Both the position numbers and the translations under genes were made by a program. This document shows, piece after piece, positions 19,974 to 28,383 of a DNA stretch of 64,000 bases. Position 1 is the stretch's first letter. Every line of letters starts with the position of its first letter. The notes beneath the pieces are model-generated. The model saw nothing but the letters and a program-made list of their open reading frames with translations. It had not been told where the DNA came from and did no database searches. This DNA is from an uncultured Cellulophaga sp. (GTDB taxonomy: Bacteria; Bacteroidota; Bacteroidia; Flavobacteriales; Flavobacteriaceae), in the NCBI GenBank assembly GCA_947496695.1, contig CANMEI010000007.1, positions 62,001-126,000 on the forward strand. The letters are read 5' to 3'.

Positions 19974-22271
19974 TTAGTCCCAAATATTTGAATCGGGAGC
20001 TTCTAATTTCTGACCTATGTAAACATCTTTTTTACGGTCTGGAGGAATTACCTTAAGTTTTTTAATTTCTCCGTTTTCTATTTTACCTTCAACTATTGTA
20101 TTCTTTTTGGCATACAACTTAAACTCGCCTCCCCAATTTTCAGGAAATGCTGGTAATAAAATTATTTTATCATCTACATTTTGTAAAATCATACGTTGTA
20201 ATGCTGTAGCGGCAACTGAAGAATGTTGCACATCAGGAGTTCCATCATGTGTAGACATGAAAAAACCTGGGTAACGCTGTTCAGGAACCGGACGGTGTAA
20301 TGCCCAAACCACTTCTTTTTGAACTGAATCTGTTAAACCAACCATTGCAGCCATAATAGCTTCTGGGTGCCAACCACCACGAATATAGCCTGGTGCCCAT
20401 TTAGGATTTTCTCCACCAACATCATTTACTAAAGTAGTTCTGTTTTTATAAGTGTCTTGTGCCATTTTTAAATCTGGCAAACCAACACCATATAAGTGAT
20501 ATGGAAAAACAGCATAAAGTTCTGCTACTTCAACATTTGATTTTTTAGATTTAATAACTTCAGCATTTGCCAAAATTTTAGTTCCATTCCTATCTCTTGT
20601 CGGAATTTCTGGAACACAAGCCAATAATTCTTTCCAATATGTTCTATCTGCTTGTGTTGTTATATGCTCAGGTAATTTAAGTAAGCTGTTTAATACAGAA
20701 CGTAAACCTGCAATGAAAGGCATTGGATTATCTGCATCACGAAATGATTCTAAAACATGAACATCTGGAAAATATAGTTTTCCATTTTTATGAGGCCAAT
20801 GTAAATCGAAAAACTTTACAATTTCTGATGCAAAGGGGATAAACTCTTCTTTTGCAAAAGTTTCATCTTGTGTATAATCATAACGTTCTGATAAATACCA
20901 GGCTACTTCTAAACCAGCGTTCCAATGTGTTCTATGCCATTTTGATTGTTGCTGTCCTGGCTCTAAACCTTCTCTATCTAAACCGTAAACACCTGGCGCT
21001 ACAACACCCCAAAGTGTTGTTGATTCTCTAATTACTGTACCTTCATGACCAAAAACCGTATTTGAATGTTCTTTCATTAAATTAAAGCCTCTCATGTATA
21101 GGTTAATGAAAGAATCGGCATATTTAAATTGCCCAGCGGCATTCATAGAATAAAATGGTAAACGTACATTTTGATGTAACATTAGGTTACCCCAAGAGCG
21201 ATGGTCTTTATCTTTAAAATGCTTTATACCTGTGTGGTTTCTTTGTAAAACCTCATTTAAATCTGGAGCAAACATTGAACCATTCCAAATTATAGGAAAT
21301 TCACCTTCGCCAGCCATGGCATTTAAATACATGGTATAAGCATAACCTGCACTGGTCTGTTTTGCATCTTTAAAACCACTTAAGTGAATATAACTACTTT
21401 TCCAGAAGTTATTCCACCAACTTATGTGAGCACTCCAATTAGATTTTAAGTTTTGTTTTTTTGAAACTTCATCTTCAATTAAACTTAACCATTTAGTAGC
21501 CGTTTCAACACGTTTATTAAGTATGTAGATTTTCAAATGATTGCTTTTTTTAGCTTTTGAAACCATTGTAGTATCAGATGTGTTGGTCATTTTATCACCA
21601 ACAATCATAGCTCCAAAAGTTCTGTTTTCTAAAACATTATCTAAATTATCTGGTTTCGGAATTTCTAAAGCTTTAATTGTCCAATCAAAAGCTTTTGTAT
21701 TGCTATTTCTGTGATACCAACTAATGGCACTTTTATTATCATTTACAATAACATCAGCTGATTCGATAATTCCACCTGGAATTCCTTTAAGGTTCGTTTC
21801 ATTTATAACTTGAGCTTCATCTCTCCAATCATGAAGTTTTACATTCAATTTAAATTTTGAATCTGCATTGTTTTCAATATGAATTACTTCAATATTTTTA
21901 TCAATCCAAATTTTAGCTTTAAACCCATCATTACCCTCTAAATAAATAACGCCATCACTTAAAACAAGTTCTTGTTTAAAGTTATTTTCAAAAGGATTTG
22001 GAGAAACTTCAACTTCAACATCACCTAATTTTAAAAGTCTGTGCGCTTCAGACCATGCATCAACATGCCTTACAGAAATATAAATATGCCCGTTTTCTAA
22101 AACAGAAACTAAAGCTCCTGTTGTACCATTACCAAGAGGCATGGCATCAGATGCAATTTTACTTTTCTCTGACCAAGAAACATTGTATTCACCTACAGAT
22201 ACACTTTGGCTATGTAGATTTATAGTTGCCAAAAACATACACAAGAATATACTTGTAAATTTTAATTTCAT
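19974..22271 (-). CDS. DUF5703-type, GH95-like putative glycoside hydrolase
   Basis: I chose the start at 22271 (MKLKFTSIF) rather than an in-frame ATG at 22298, because it begins directly with a signal peptide ending near NLHSQ; this gives 765 residues. The N-terminal beta domain has DAMPLGNGTTGALV (42-55), clearly like the ALPIGNGxLGAM block of GH95, then a region rich in Trp and His (MLHQNVRLPFYSMNA, WHRTHWNAGLEVAWYL) that looks like an (alpha/alpha)6 barrel. The end has DVQHSSVAATALQRMIL where GH95 has QIDGNFGGTSG. I recognise it as the DUF5703 group; no activity is known to me. The GH95 acid motif SPSNSPE and the His cluster are not obvious, so its sugar or mechanism may differ. It lies between two sulfatase genes (51 and 41 bp gaps). 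Confidence 0.7.
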   Translation of the reverse strand: MKLKFTSIFLCMFLATINLHSQSVSVGEYNVSWSEKSKIASDAMPLGNGTTGALVSVLENGHIYISVRHVDAWSEAHRLLKLGDVEVEVSPNPFENNFKQELVLSDGVIYLEGNDGFKAKIWIDKNIEVIHIENNADSKFKLNVKLHDWRDEAQVINETNLKGIPGGIIESADVIVNDNKSAISWYHRNSNTKAFDWTIKALEIPKPDNLDNVLENRTFGAMIVGDKMTNTSDTTMVSKAKKSNHLKIYILNKRVETATKWLSLIEDEVSKKQNLKSNWSAHISWWNNFWKSSYIHLSGFKDAKQTSAGYAYTMYLNAMAGEGEFPIIWNGSMFAPDLNEVLQRNHTGIKHFKDKDHRSWGNLMLHQNVRLPFYSMNAAGQFKYADSFINLYMRGFNLMKEHSNTVFGHEGTVIRESTTLWGVVAPGVYGLDREGLEPGQQQSKWHRTHWNAGLEVAWYLSERYDYTQDETFAKEEFIPFASEIVKFFDLHWPHKNGKLYFPDVHVLESFRDADNPMPFIAGLRSVLNSLLKLPEHITTQADRTYWKELLACVPEIPTRDRNGTKILANAEVIKSKKSNVEVAELYAVFPYHLYGVGLPDLKMAQDTYKNRTTLVNDVGGENPKWAPGYIRGGWHPEAIMAAMVGLTDSVQKEVVWALHRPVPEQRYPGFFMSTHDGTPDVQHSSVAATALQRMILQNVDDKIILLPAFPENWGGEFKLYAKKNTIVEGKIENGEIKKLKVIPPDRKKDVYIGQKLEAPDSNIWD

Positions 22272-22312
22272 ATTTATATGTATTGCTTGCTCTTCCATCT
22301 TATAAACAAATA

Positions 22313-23929
22313 CTAATGCTTAGTTATATTTTTTGCGCTTAAGTAACGCTCCAAATTTTCTTCATTTAAAGCATCGCTATCACCATACTTCGTTCTCATT
22401 CTTTCCAATTGCTTATGCATATCTTCTTTAATTGAAGTATATTCTGGGTCATCATATACATTATGCATTTCAGTAGGGTCTTTTTCTAAATCATACAATT
22501 CCCACTTATCAATATCATAATAAAAATGAATTAATTTAAATTTATCAGTTCTAACACCATAATGGCGTTTTACTTTATGTTCTGCAGGGTATTCATAAAA
22601 TGTATAATAAATAGCATCTCTCCATTCACTAGCTTCTCCGTTTACTAACTTCCTTAATGATTCCCCTTGAATAGACTCATCTATTTCTGCACCTGCATAA
22701 TCTAAAAATGTTGGTGCAAAATCAATATTTTGAACTAACTCATCAATTACAGTTCCTGGCTTAATTTCTTTAGGATATTTCATTAAAATTGGAGTTCTAA
22801 ACGACTCTTCATACATAAATCGCTTATCAAACCAGCCATGCTCGCCTAAGTAAAAACCTTGATCGGATGTATAAACAACAATAGTATTTTCTTCTAAACC
22901 ATTTTCTTTTAGATAATCTAAAACTTGCCCAACGCCATCATCTACAGATTGGATAGTTCGAAGGTAATCGTGCATGTATCTATTGTATTTCCAGACAGCT
23001 AAATCTTTACCTTCTAAATTTTTAGATTTAAAATCGGCAATAATAGGATCGTAGTAGGCATCCCAAGCGGCTTTTTGCTCATCTGTCATTCTATCGTACT
23101 TTCTTTGGAACATACCTCTATATTTGGTTTTTAGCTCCCCTTCTTTATCAAGCATTTTAAGATCATAAACCAAGTCCATATCTTTATAAATACTCATCTC
23201 TTGAGCCGCTGCCGCAGGTCTATCTTCATAATCGTCAAAGAAGTTTGCAGGCGGATCAAAAGTTACACTATCCATTAAAGTCAAATATTTTTCTTCTGGC
23301 ATCCATGTTCTATGTGGTGCTTTTTGATGGTACATTAACATGAAAGGCTTTTCTTTATCTCGCTTAGTATCTAACCAGTTTAAAGCAATATCGGTTGTAA
23401 CGTGAGTGATATAACCAGGATAAGTTTTAGCAACACCATTCTCAATAAAATCTGGTGAATAATATTGCCCTTGGCCAGGAAGTACATTAGAATAATTAAA
23501 ACCTTGTGGTAAACCATCTAAGTGTATTTTACCTACTAAAGCAGTTTCGTAACCATTTTTTTGTAATGCTTTTGCGAAGTTATCTTGGTCCCAATTAAAT
23601 GCATGAACATTATCTACTTTTCCATTTTTAAAACTATGTTTACCTGTAAGCATTGCCGCTCTACTAGGTGCGCATATTGAATTATTTACAAAACCTCTAT
23701 TGAAAATTGCGCCTTCTTTTGCAATTCTATCGATATTGGGTGTATTGTTTAAACCATGACCATAAGCACTAATTGCTTGGTAGGCATGATCATCACTCAT
23801 TATAAAAACAATGTTTGGCTTTTTTGCTTTTACTTCTTCTTCAACAACTTTTTTTTCTTCTTTACATGCTACAAATGCTAAAGCAAAAAATGCAAGTATG
23901 CTAATTTGTTTTATTTGTGTTTTCATCAA
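22313..23929 (-). CDS. Family S1 sulfatase lipoprotein, large glucosamine-sulfatase-like type
   Basis: Type I sulfatase of 538 residues, lipobox AFVAC (Cys22) followed by KEEKKVVEEE, a strong match to a surface-export signal. MSDDHAYQ (Asp46, Asp47) and Cys86 in CAPSRAAMLTG make up the catalytic centre. LPGQGQYYSPDF, a middle insert with MYHQKAPHRTW, and YTSDQGFYLGEHGWFDKRF place it with the sulfatase at 11124-12710. That subgroup includes GlcNAc-6-sulfatases, but its members are varied. It is the first sulfatase gene downstream of the mannosidase/N-glycan-like part of the operon (22 bp after the GH92 gene), so sulfated GlcNAc or mannose in glycoprotein glycans is worth considering. This is inference. 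Confidence 0.9.
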   Translation of the reverse strand: MMKTQIKQISILAFFALAFVACKEEKKVVEEEVKAKKPNIVFIMSDDHAYQAISAYGHGLNNTPNIDRIAKEGAIFNRGFVNNSICAPSRAAMLTGKHSFKNGKVDNVHAFNWDQDNFAKALQKNGYETALVGKIHLDGLPQGFNYSNVLPGQGQYYSPDFIENGVAKTYPGYITHVTTDIALNWLDTKRDKEKPFMLMYHQKAPHRTWMPEEKYLTLMDSVTFDPPANFFDDYEDRPAAAAQEMSIYKDMDLVYDLKMLDKEGELKTKYRGMFQRKYDRMTDEQKAAWDAYYDPIIADFKSKNLEGKDLAVWKYNRYMHDYLRTIQSVDDGVGQVLDYLKENGLEENTIVVYTSDQGFYLGEHGWFDKRFMYEESFRTPILMKYPKEIKPGTVIDELVQNIDFAPTFLDYAGAEIDESIQGESLRKLVNGEASEWRDAIYYTFYEYPAEHKVKRHYGVRTDKFKLIHFYYDIDKWELYDLEKDPTEMHNVYDDPEYTSIKEDMHKQLERMRTKYGDSDALNEENLERYLSAKNITKH

Positions 23930-23951
23930 AAAATAGATTTAAATCTTTTCT

Positions 23952-26198
23952 TTATTTTTTAGGTTTGTCACCCATTTCTAATTCTAAAATTGCTCCGTTT
24001 ACAAGTGTTTCATGAGTAATAGAATAACCGTTTAAAGTTTTACCATTAAGTTTAATTGCTTGTATGTATTTATTTTCTTTTGAATTATTTTTCGCTATAA
24101 TTTTTAAAGTTTTTCCTGAATAGTATTTAGGGTCTAAAGTAATTTCTACTTCATCAAAAACCGGACTTGCAATTTGGTAAACATTATCCCCAATTGATAC
24201 AGGATAAATACCCGACATGGCATAAACTAACCAAGCAGACATTGTACCAGTATCATCATTACCCGGTAAACCAGCTGGTTTATTTTGAAAATACTCACTT
24301 GCTAGTTCTCTAACTAATTTTTGAGTTCTCCACTCCTCACCTTTTATATAGTTAAACAAAAAAGGATAAGCAATATCTGGCTCATTAGCCATATCAAATT
24401 GGTCTGTATCAAAAAGTTTTTGTAGTTGATTGGTAAAGCTTTTACTACCACCGTACAATTTTATCATGCCATTAATATCATGAGGTGCCATAAATGCATA
24501 TTGCCATGCATTACCCTCAATAAAACCAACATTTTCAGTAAAATTCGCTCCTGCTAAAGGGTCAAAAGGTTCATAATACGATCCATCTTGATTTCTTGGT
24601 CTTAGTAGCTTATAATTCTTATCATATAACTTATGATATGACAAGGATCTTTTCTTGTACTTTTTATAATCTTTTGTTTTGCCCAATTGCTTTGCTAGAG
24701 TAGCTATAGCAAAATCTGATGCATTGTATTCTTGTGTTGTAGAAACAGGACCTCTTTCACCAGCAACCAAATATCCTTTTTCTAAATAATTTTTTAAACC
24801 CGGTCGTAGTGGATTGTTTTCAATTTGATTAGCACTTTTCAACATTGCCGCATAGGCTTTCTGAATATCAAAATCCTGAATCCCTTTTAAATAAGTATCT
24901 GTAATAACTATACCTGCAGGATCACCTACCATTGTAAAAGTTTCGGTAGAATTTAATTCCCATTTTGGCAACCAACCGTTTTCATCATACATCTCTAACA
25001 TGCTTTTCACCATATCAGATTGTTGCTTAGGATACACTAATGACATTAATTGATGTAGATTTCTATACGTATCCCATAATGAAAATACCGTAAACCTTGT
25101 GCCAGAAGTATTACCGATTTTACCTGTTTTAATTTCAGGGTAATCACCATTAAAATCGTTTAAAGTATTAGGGTGAATTAAAGTGTGGTATAATGCTGTG
25201 TAAAAATTAACTTTATCATCATGCGTACCACCCTTTACTTTTATTTTTGAAAGTAATGTATTCCATTCTTTAAAAGTATCTTTATAAATAGCATCAAAAG
25301 ATTTGTTTGATGTTTCTTTCTCTAAGTTTTCTCTCGCATTGTCAATACTCACATAAGAAACTCCAATTTTAACTTCAACTGTTTCTTCTTTATCAAAATT
25401 ATACGAGAAGTAAGTACCGATACTATCACCTACTACCATTTTGGTATTGTTTTCCATCATACGGGTTTTACCGTTGTAGGTCATCCATTGTGCTTCTTCA
25501 CCTTTATAGGTTCTTGGCTTTTTCCAAGCTCCGAAATTTGTTGCGGGCTTAGAAAACTTAGCTACAAAATATACAGGATAAGCATCTTCAGGACTGTTAT
25601 AGCAGAAAGAACCAACACTACGCATACCTTCAATTTCAGTAGGCGAAACCACTTGAACCATGGCACCTTCTTCATTTGTTAAACCTAAACCAAGGTTTAT
25701 AAGTACGTTCGATTTACCTTTAGGAAAAGTGAATTTACTAACACCTACTCTTTTTGATGATGTAAACTCTGTTTTTACATTATACTTATCTAAAGTAGTA
25801 CTGTAATACCCAGCTTTTGCAATTTCGTTTGAATAGGTTGTACCATATTCTAGATGATTGGTTTTAACTTCCCCTGTAGTTGGCATAAGTAAAATTACAC
25901 CCAAATCAGGACAACCAACACCACTTAAATTTACCTGACTAAACCCTGTTAAAAATGTATTTTCATTTACATATGGGTTTGAAAGCCAACGACTATCTTT
26001 CTCTAATACATTTTGTTTTCCGGCAACATTAAATGGCGAAATACTCGCCATACCTCTTGGTGCAATTGGCCCCGGAAAAGCCGCTCCAAAATTAGATGTA
26101 CCAATAAAAGGATTTACATACGTAGCCACATCTTGTGCAACTACGTATGAAATACTCTCACAAACAATAAATAAAAACAAAAAAAGCCTTCTATACAT
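23952..26198 (-). CDS. GH92 alpha-mannosidase
   Basis: Inverting, calcium-dependent exo-alpha-mannosidase family, 748 residues with a Sec signal (YVVAQ, about 22). Family blocks: YVNPFIGTSNFGAAFPGPIAPRGM (27-50), LSGVGCPDLGVILLMP (91-106), SLWDTYRN (373-380), EGNAWQY with probable acid Glu561, ANEPDIAY (604-611) and GNDDTGTMSAW (646-656) with the probable base Asp. It differs from the second GH92 (33519-35756), which has LSGTGIGDLAD, HGNEPSHH and GNEDCGQMSAW at the same places, so the two probably cut different linkages (alpha-1,2, -1,3 and -1,6 are all known). The start codon directly follows the stop of the glycosylasparaginase gene. Mannan or N-glycan side chains are the likely substrates. 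Confidence 0.92.
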   Translation of the reverse strand: MYRRLFLFLFIVCESISYVVAQDVATYVNPFIGTSNFGAAFPGPIAPRGMASISPFNVAGKQNVLEKDSRWLSNPYVNENTFLTGFSQVNLSGVGCPDLGVILLMPTTGEVKTNHLEYGTTYSNEIAKAGYYSTTLDKYNVKTEFTSSKRVGVSKFTFPKGKSNVLINLGLGLTNEEGAMVQVVSPTEIEGMRSVGSFCYNSPEDAYPVYFVAKFSKPATNFGAWKKPRTYKGEEAQWMTYNGKTRMMENNTKMVVGDSIGTYFSYNFDKEETVEVKIGVSYVSIDNARENLEKETSNKSFDAIYKDTFKEWNTLLSKIKVKGGTHDDKVNFYTALYHTLIHPNTLNDFNGDYPEIKTGKIGNTSGTRFTVFSLWDTYRNLHQLMSLVYPKQQSDMVKSMLEMYDENGWLPKWELNSTETFTMVGDPAGIVITDTYLKGIQDFDIQKAYAAMLKSANQIENNPLRPGLKNYLEKGYLVAGERGPVSTTQEYNASDFAIATLAKQLGKTKDYKKYKKRSLSYHKLYDKNYKLLRPRNQDGSYYEPFDPLAGANFTENVGFIEGNAWQYAFMAPHDINGMIKLYGGSKSFTNQLQKLFDTDQFDMANEPDIAYPFLFNYIKGEEWRTQKLVRELASEYFQNKPAGLPGNDDTGTMSAWLVYAMSGIYPVSIGDNVYQIASPVFDEVEITLDPKYYSGKTLKIIAKNNSKENKYIQAIKLNGKTLNGYSITHETLVNGAILELEMGDKPKK

Positions 26199-27206
26199 TT
26201 ACTTATTTTTTTTAGGAATTTTAGATGTTGCAGGCTCCATTCTGTTTCCTGCTTCATCATCACAAACAGCGTAATTAAACCCTGGTCTAATACTGTAACC
26301 AGCATGTTCGCCATTTTTATTAATTGCAATAAAACCAACCTGTAGGTATTCCATATCCTTATGATTTTTGTGTTTATTGTAAATACGTTCTACAATTTCT
26401 TTACAAGCCTCAAAAGGTGATTTGCCTTGTCGCATTAATTCTACGACCATTGCACTACCTGCTGTTCTTATTACCGCTTCTCCTAAACCTGTTGCCGCCG
26501 CAGCACCAACTTCATTGTCTAAAAAAAGACCAGCTCCAATAATCGGGGAGTCTCCTACTCTACCATGCATCTTCCACGCTGCTCCACTTGTAGTACACCC
26601 CCCGGATAAATTGCCATCTTCATCTAAAACCAACATACTTATCGTATCATGATTCTCTATGTTTATTACTGGTTTATATTTTGATTTTTCTATCCACTTT
26701 TTCCATGCCTTTTCTGATTTTTCCGTAAGTAAATCTTCTTCGGTAAAACCTTCTGATAAAGCAAACTGTAATGCTCCTTCACCAGTAAGCATAACATGTG
26801 GTGTGTTTTCTAAAACCTTTTTAGCAACTGCAATTGGGTGTTTAATACCTTGTAAGAATGAGACAGACCCACAATCACTATTTTTATCCATAATACAAGC
26901 ATCTAAAGTAACTTTACCTTCTCTATCAGGTAAGCCTCCATAACCAACACTACGTACTTCTGGGTCTCCTTCAGGAATACCAACACCTGCAACTATTGCA
27001 TCTAAAGCTGGGGTTCCTTTTTTTAATTGCGTCCAAGCTTCATCGTTTGCTGCTAAACCATGTCTCCAAGTAGAAATTACTAAAGGCTTTTTTTTTGCTT
27101 TTTTGGTAGTAACTGATTCACTTTTTGCTGTTGCATAGCTAAAAGCTGTACTCACACCAACGGTACCTAAAGCGGCCTTTTTAATAAATTTTCTTCTATT
27201 TGACAT
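26199..27206 (-). CDS. Glycosylasparaginase (N4-(beta-N-acetylglucosaminyl)-L-asparaginase)
   Basis: Ntn-hydrolase that cleaves the GlcNAc-Asn bond left after a glycoprotein is degraded. 335 residues with a twin-arginine leader (SNRRKFIKK). The precursor cleaves itself before Thr188 in the HDTISM motif; the flanking GNLSGGCTTSG (198-208) and GRVGDSPIIGAG (215-226) are the family's substrate-binding loops. N-terminal STWRHG (45-50) and DRDG-like segments also match the Elizabethkingia meningoseptica enzyme type. It abuts GH92 downstream and lies 18 bp from a GH10-like gene upstream. A Tat-exported glycosylasparaginase in a carbohydrate locus is a strong sign that N-linked glycopeptides are among the substrates. 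Confidence 0.9.
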   Translation of the reverse strand: MSNRRKFIKKAALGTVGVSTAFSYATAKSESVTTKKAKKKPLVISTWRHGLAANDEAWTQLKKGTPALDAIVAGVGIPEGDPEVRSVGYGGLPDREGKVTLDACIMDKNSDCGSVSFLQGIKHPIAVAKKVLENTPHVMLTGEGALQFALSEGFTEEDLLTEKSEKAWKKWIEKSKYKPVINIENHDTISMLVLDEDGNLSGGCTTSGAAWKMHGRVGDSPIIGAGLFLDNEVGAAAATGLGEAVIRTAGSAMVVELMRQGKSPFEACKEIVERIYNKHKNHKDMEYLQVGFIAINKNGEHAGYSIRPGFNYAVCDDEAGNRMEPATSKIPKKNK

Positions 27207-27224
27207 ATCTAGTGGTTTTAGTTA

Positions 27225-28340
27225 TTATTCTTTTTTAGATGCTTTAATTATTTCAAATTGCTCATCTGTCATTGAATAATCATCAAAGAACGCTACACCT
27301 TTAGCACCATTATCTTTTGCTAATTGAATTGCTTCTTTTAAATCTGGATTACTCAATTTTGGTGTAAATAATCCTGTATGTAATTCTGTTGTTTTACCTT
27401 CTAAATCTTGAACACCTTGTTTTGTTGCATATCCAATCCAATCTAACTCTTCATTATAAAAGTTATAATAAATCATAGGTAAAACCATATCAATTTTCCA
27501 CTTATCCCAACGTTGACGAACCATATGATCTGCCATTTCAGGGTAAGGAAATACTGCAGCACTTAATTTTTTATCATGTTTATGAACAACTTCATATGCC
27601 TCATCTACTAATGTTTTTATTTCATTCAAACGGAAGTTTTTCCACTCAATATCAATTGCAGGGTTTTCCATTTCACGTGGATCTTTATGATGTAATGCCA
27701 TAAATTTTTCAACACTAGCATCAGAATAGTCAAAATCGTAATCAGCCAATTCTTCTTCTTGCTTTAAACCGTATTTAGGTAATAAGCCTATTGGCAAATA
27801 CACATCTGGGTAACGGATATAATCTAAATGTACACTAGCTACTCCTTCAACTTCAGCCAAACCTTCAACCAAACTTAAAATATGCTTTCTAGCATCAGGG
27901 TGACTTGGTGAAAGCCATTGATAATACCCAACGTAGGGTCTTTCTTCTTTAATAAAACAAGATTTTCCACTTCTACTCACTTGATACCATTCCGGATGTT
28001 GTTGCGCTATTGAATCACCTGGTCTGTTTGTAGTAAACATCCATGCATGAACTTCTAAACCTTCTTTAGTTGCAATAGGTGTTAACCTTCTTAATAGTTT
28101 AGGGTCAGCACCGGTGTTTAATAATACGGCATCAAAACCATTACTTTTTAATTTTTTGAAATGTGCTGTATAAGCTGAATCAGATTTTTTACGTCCTACA
28201 GACATCCAACTCCAATACTTGAATGAAGACTCTGTTCCAGTATTTTCTGCTAATTGCGTTGTTTCTTTCTTTTTTTCTGTATTTCCACATGATGCTATGG
28301 TTAAAGCAAATGCAAAAATTATAATTTTTGATAATCGCAT
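27225..28340 (-). CDS. GH10-like (GHL10/DUF187-type) lipoprotein, putative glycosidase
   Basis: 371-residue lipoprotein, lipobox IASC (Cys18) then GNTEKKKE. The body reads as a TIM barrel: SWMSVG, FDAVLLNTGADP, LEVHAWMFTTNRPGD, VASVHLDYIRYPD and MVLPMIYYNFYNEELDW. VHLDYIRYP is the hallmark strand of the DUF187/GHL10 hydrolase-like group, for which I know no firmly assigned reaction in this context. The gap to GH18 upstream is 41 bp and filled with a tetranucleotide tandem repeat. Between a chitinase-like GH18 and a glycosylasparaginase, it may act on GlcNAc- or mannose-containing glycans, but this is association only. The call is firm at fold level, weak at function level. Confidence 0.65.
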   Translation of the reverse strand: MRLSKIIIFAFALTIASCGNTEKKKETTQLAENTGTESSFKYWSWMSVGRKKSDSAYTAHFKKLKSNGFDAVLLNTGADPKLLRRLTPIATKEGLEVHAWMFTTNRPGDSIAQQHPEWYQVSRSGKSCFIKEERPYVGYYQWLSPSHPDARKHILSLVEGLAEVEGVASVHLDYIRYPDVYLPIGLLPKYGLKQEEELADYDFDYSDASVEKFMALHHKDPREMENPAIDIEWKNFRLNEIKTLVDEAYEVVHKHDKKLSAAVFPYPEMADHMVRQRWDKWKIDMVLPMIYYNFYNEELDWIGYATKQGVQDLEGKTTELHTGLFTPKLSNPDLKEAIQLAKDNGAKGVAFFDDYSMTDEQFEIIKASKKE

Positions 28341-28352
28341 AGTGATAATTTG

Positions 28353-28383
28353 GTTTGTTCGTTTGTTCGTTTGTTTGTTTGTT
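28353..28383. repeat. Tetranucleotide tandem repeat in a 41-bp intergenic gap
   Basis: About seven and a half consecutive units of GTTT/GTTC (AAAC/GAAC on the coding strand) fill most of the space between the GH18 stop codon and the start of the GH10-like gene, ending about 12 bp before that ATG. Tetranucleotide repeats in such a position can change length by slippage and so change translation or coupling of the downstream gene. Whether this tract is variable is not known from one sequence. Confidence 0.85.

Noticed and set aside
26141-26338. Minus-strand frame of 65 codons overlapping the GH92/glycosylasparaginase junction
   Set aside because: It is an alternative frame over the end of glycosylasparaginase and the GH92 leader; both neighbours have firm starts and stops.
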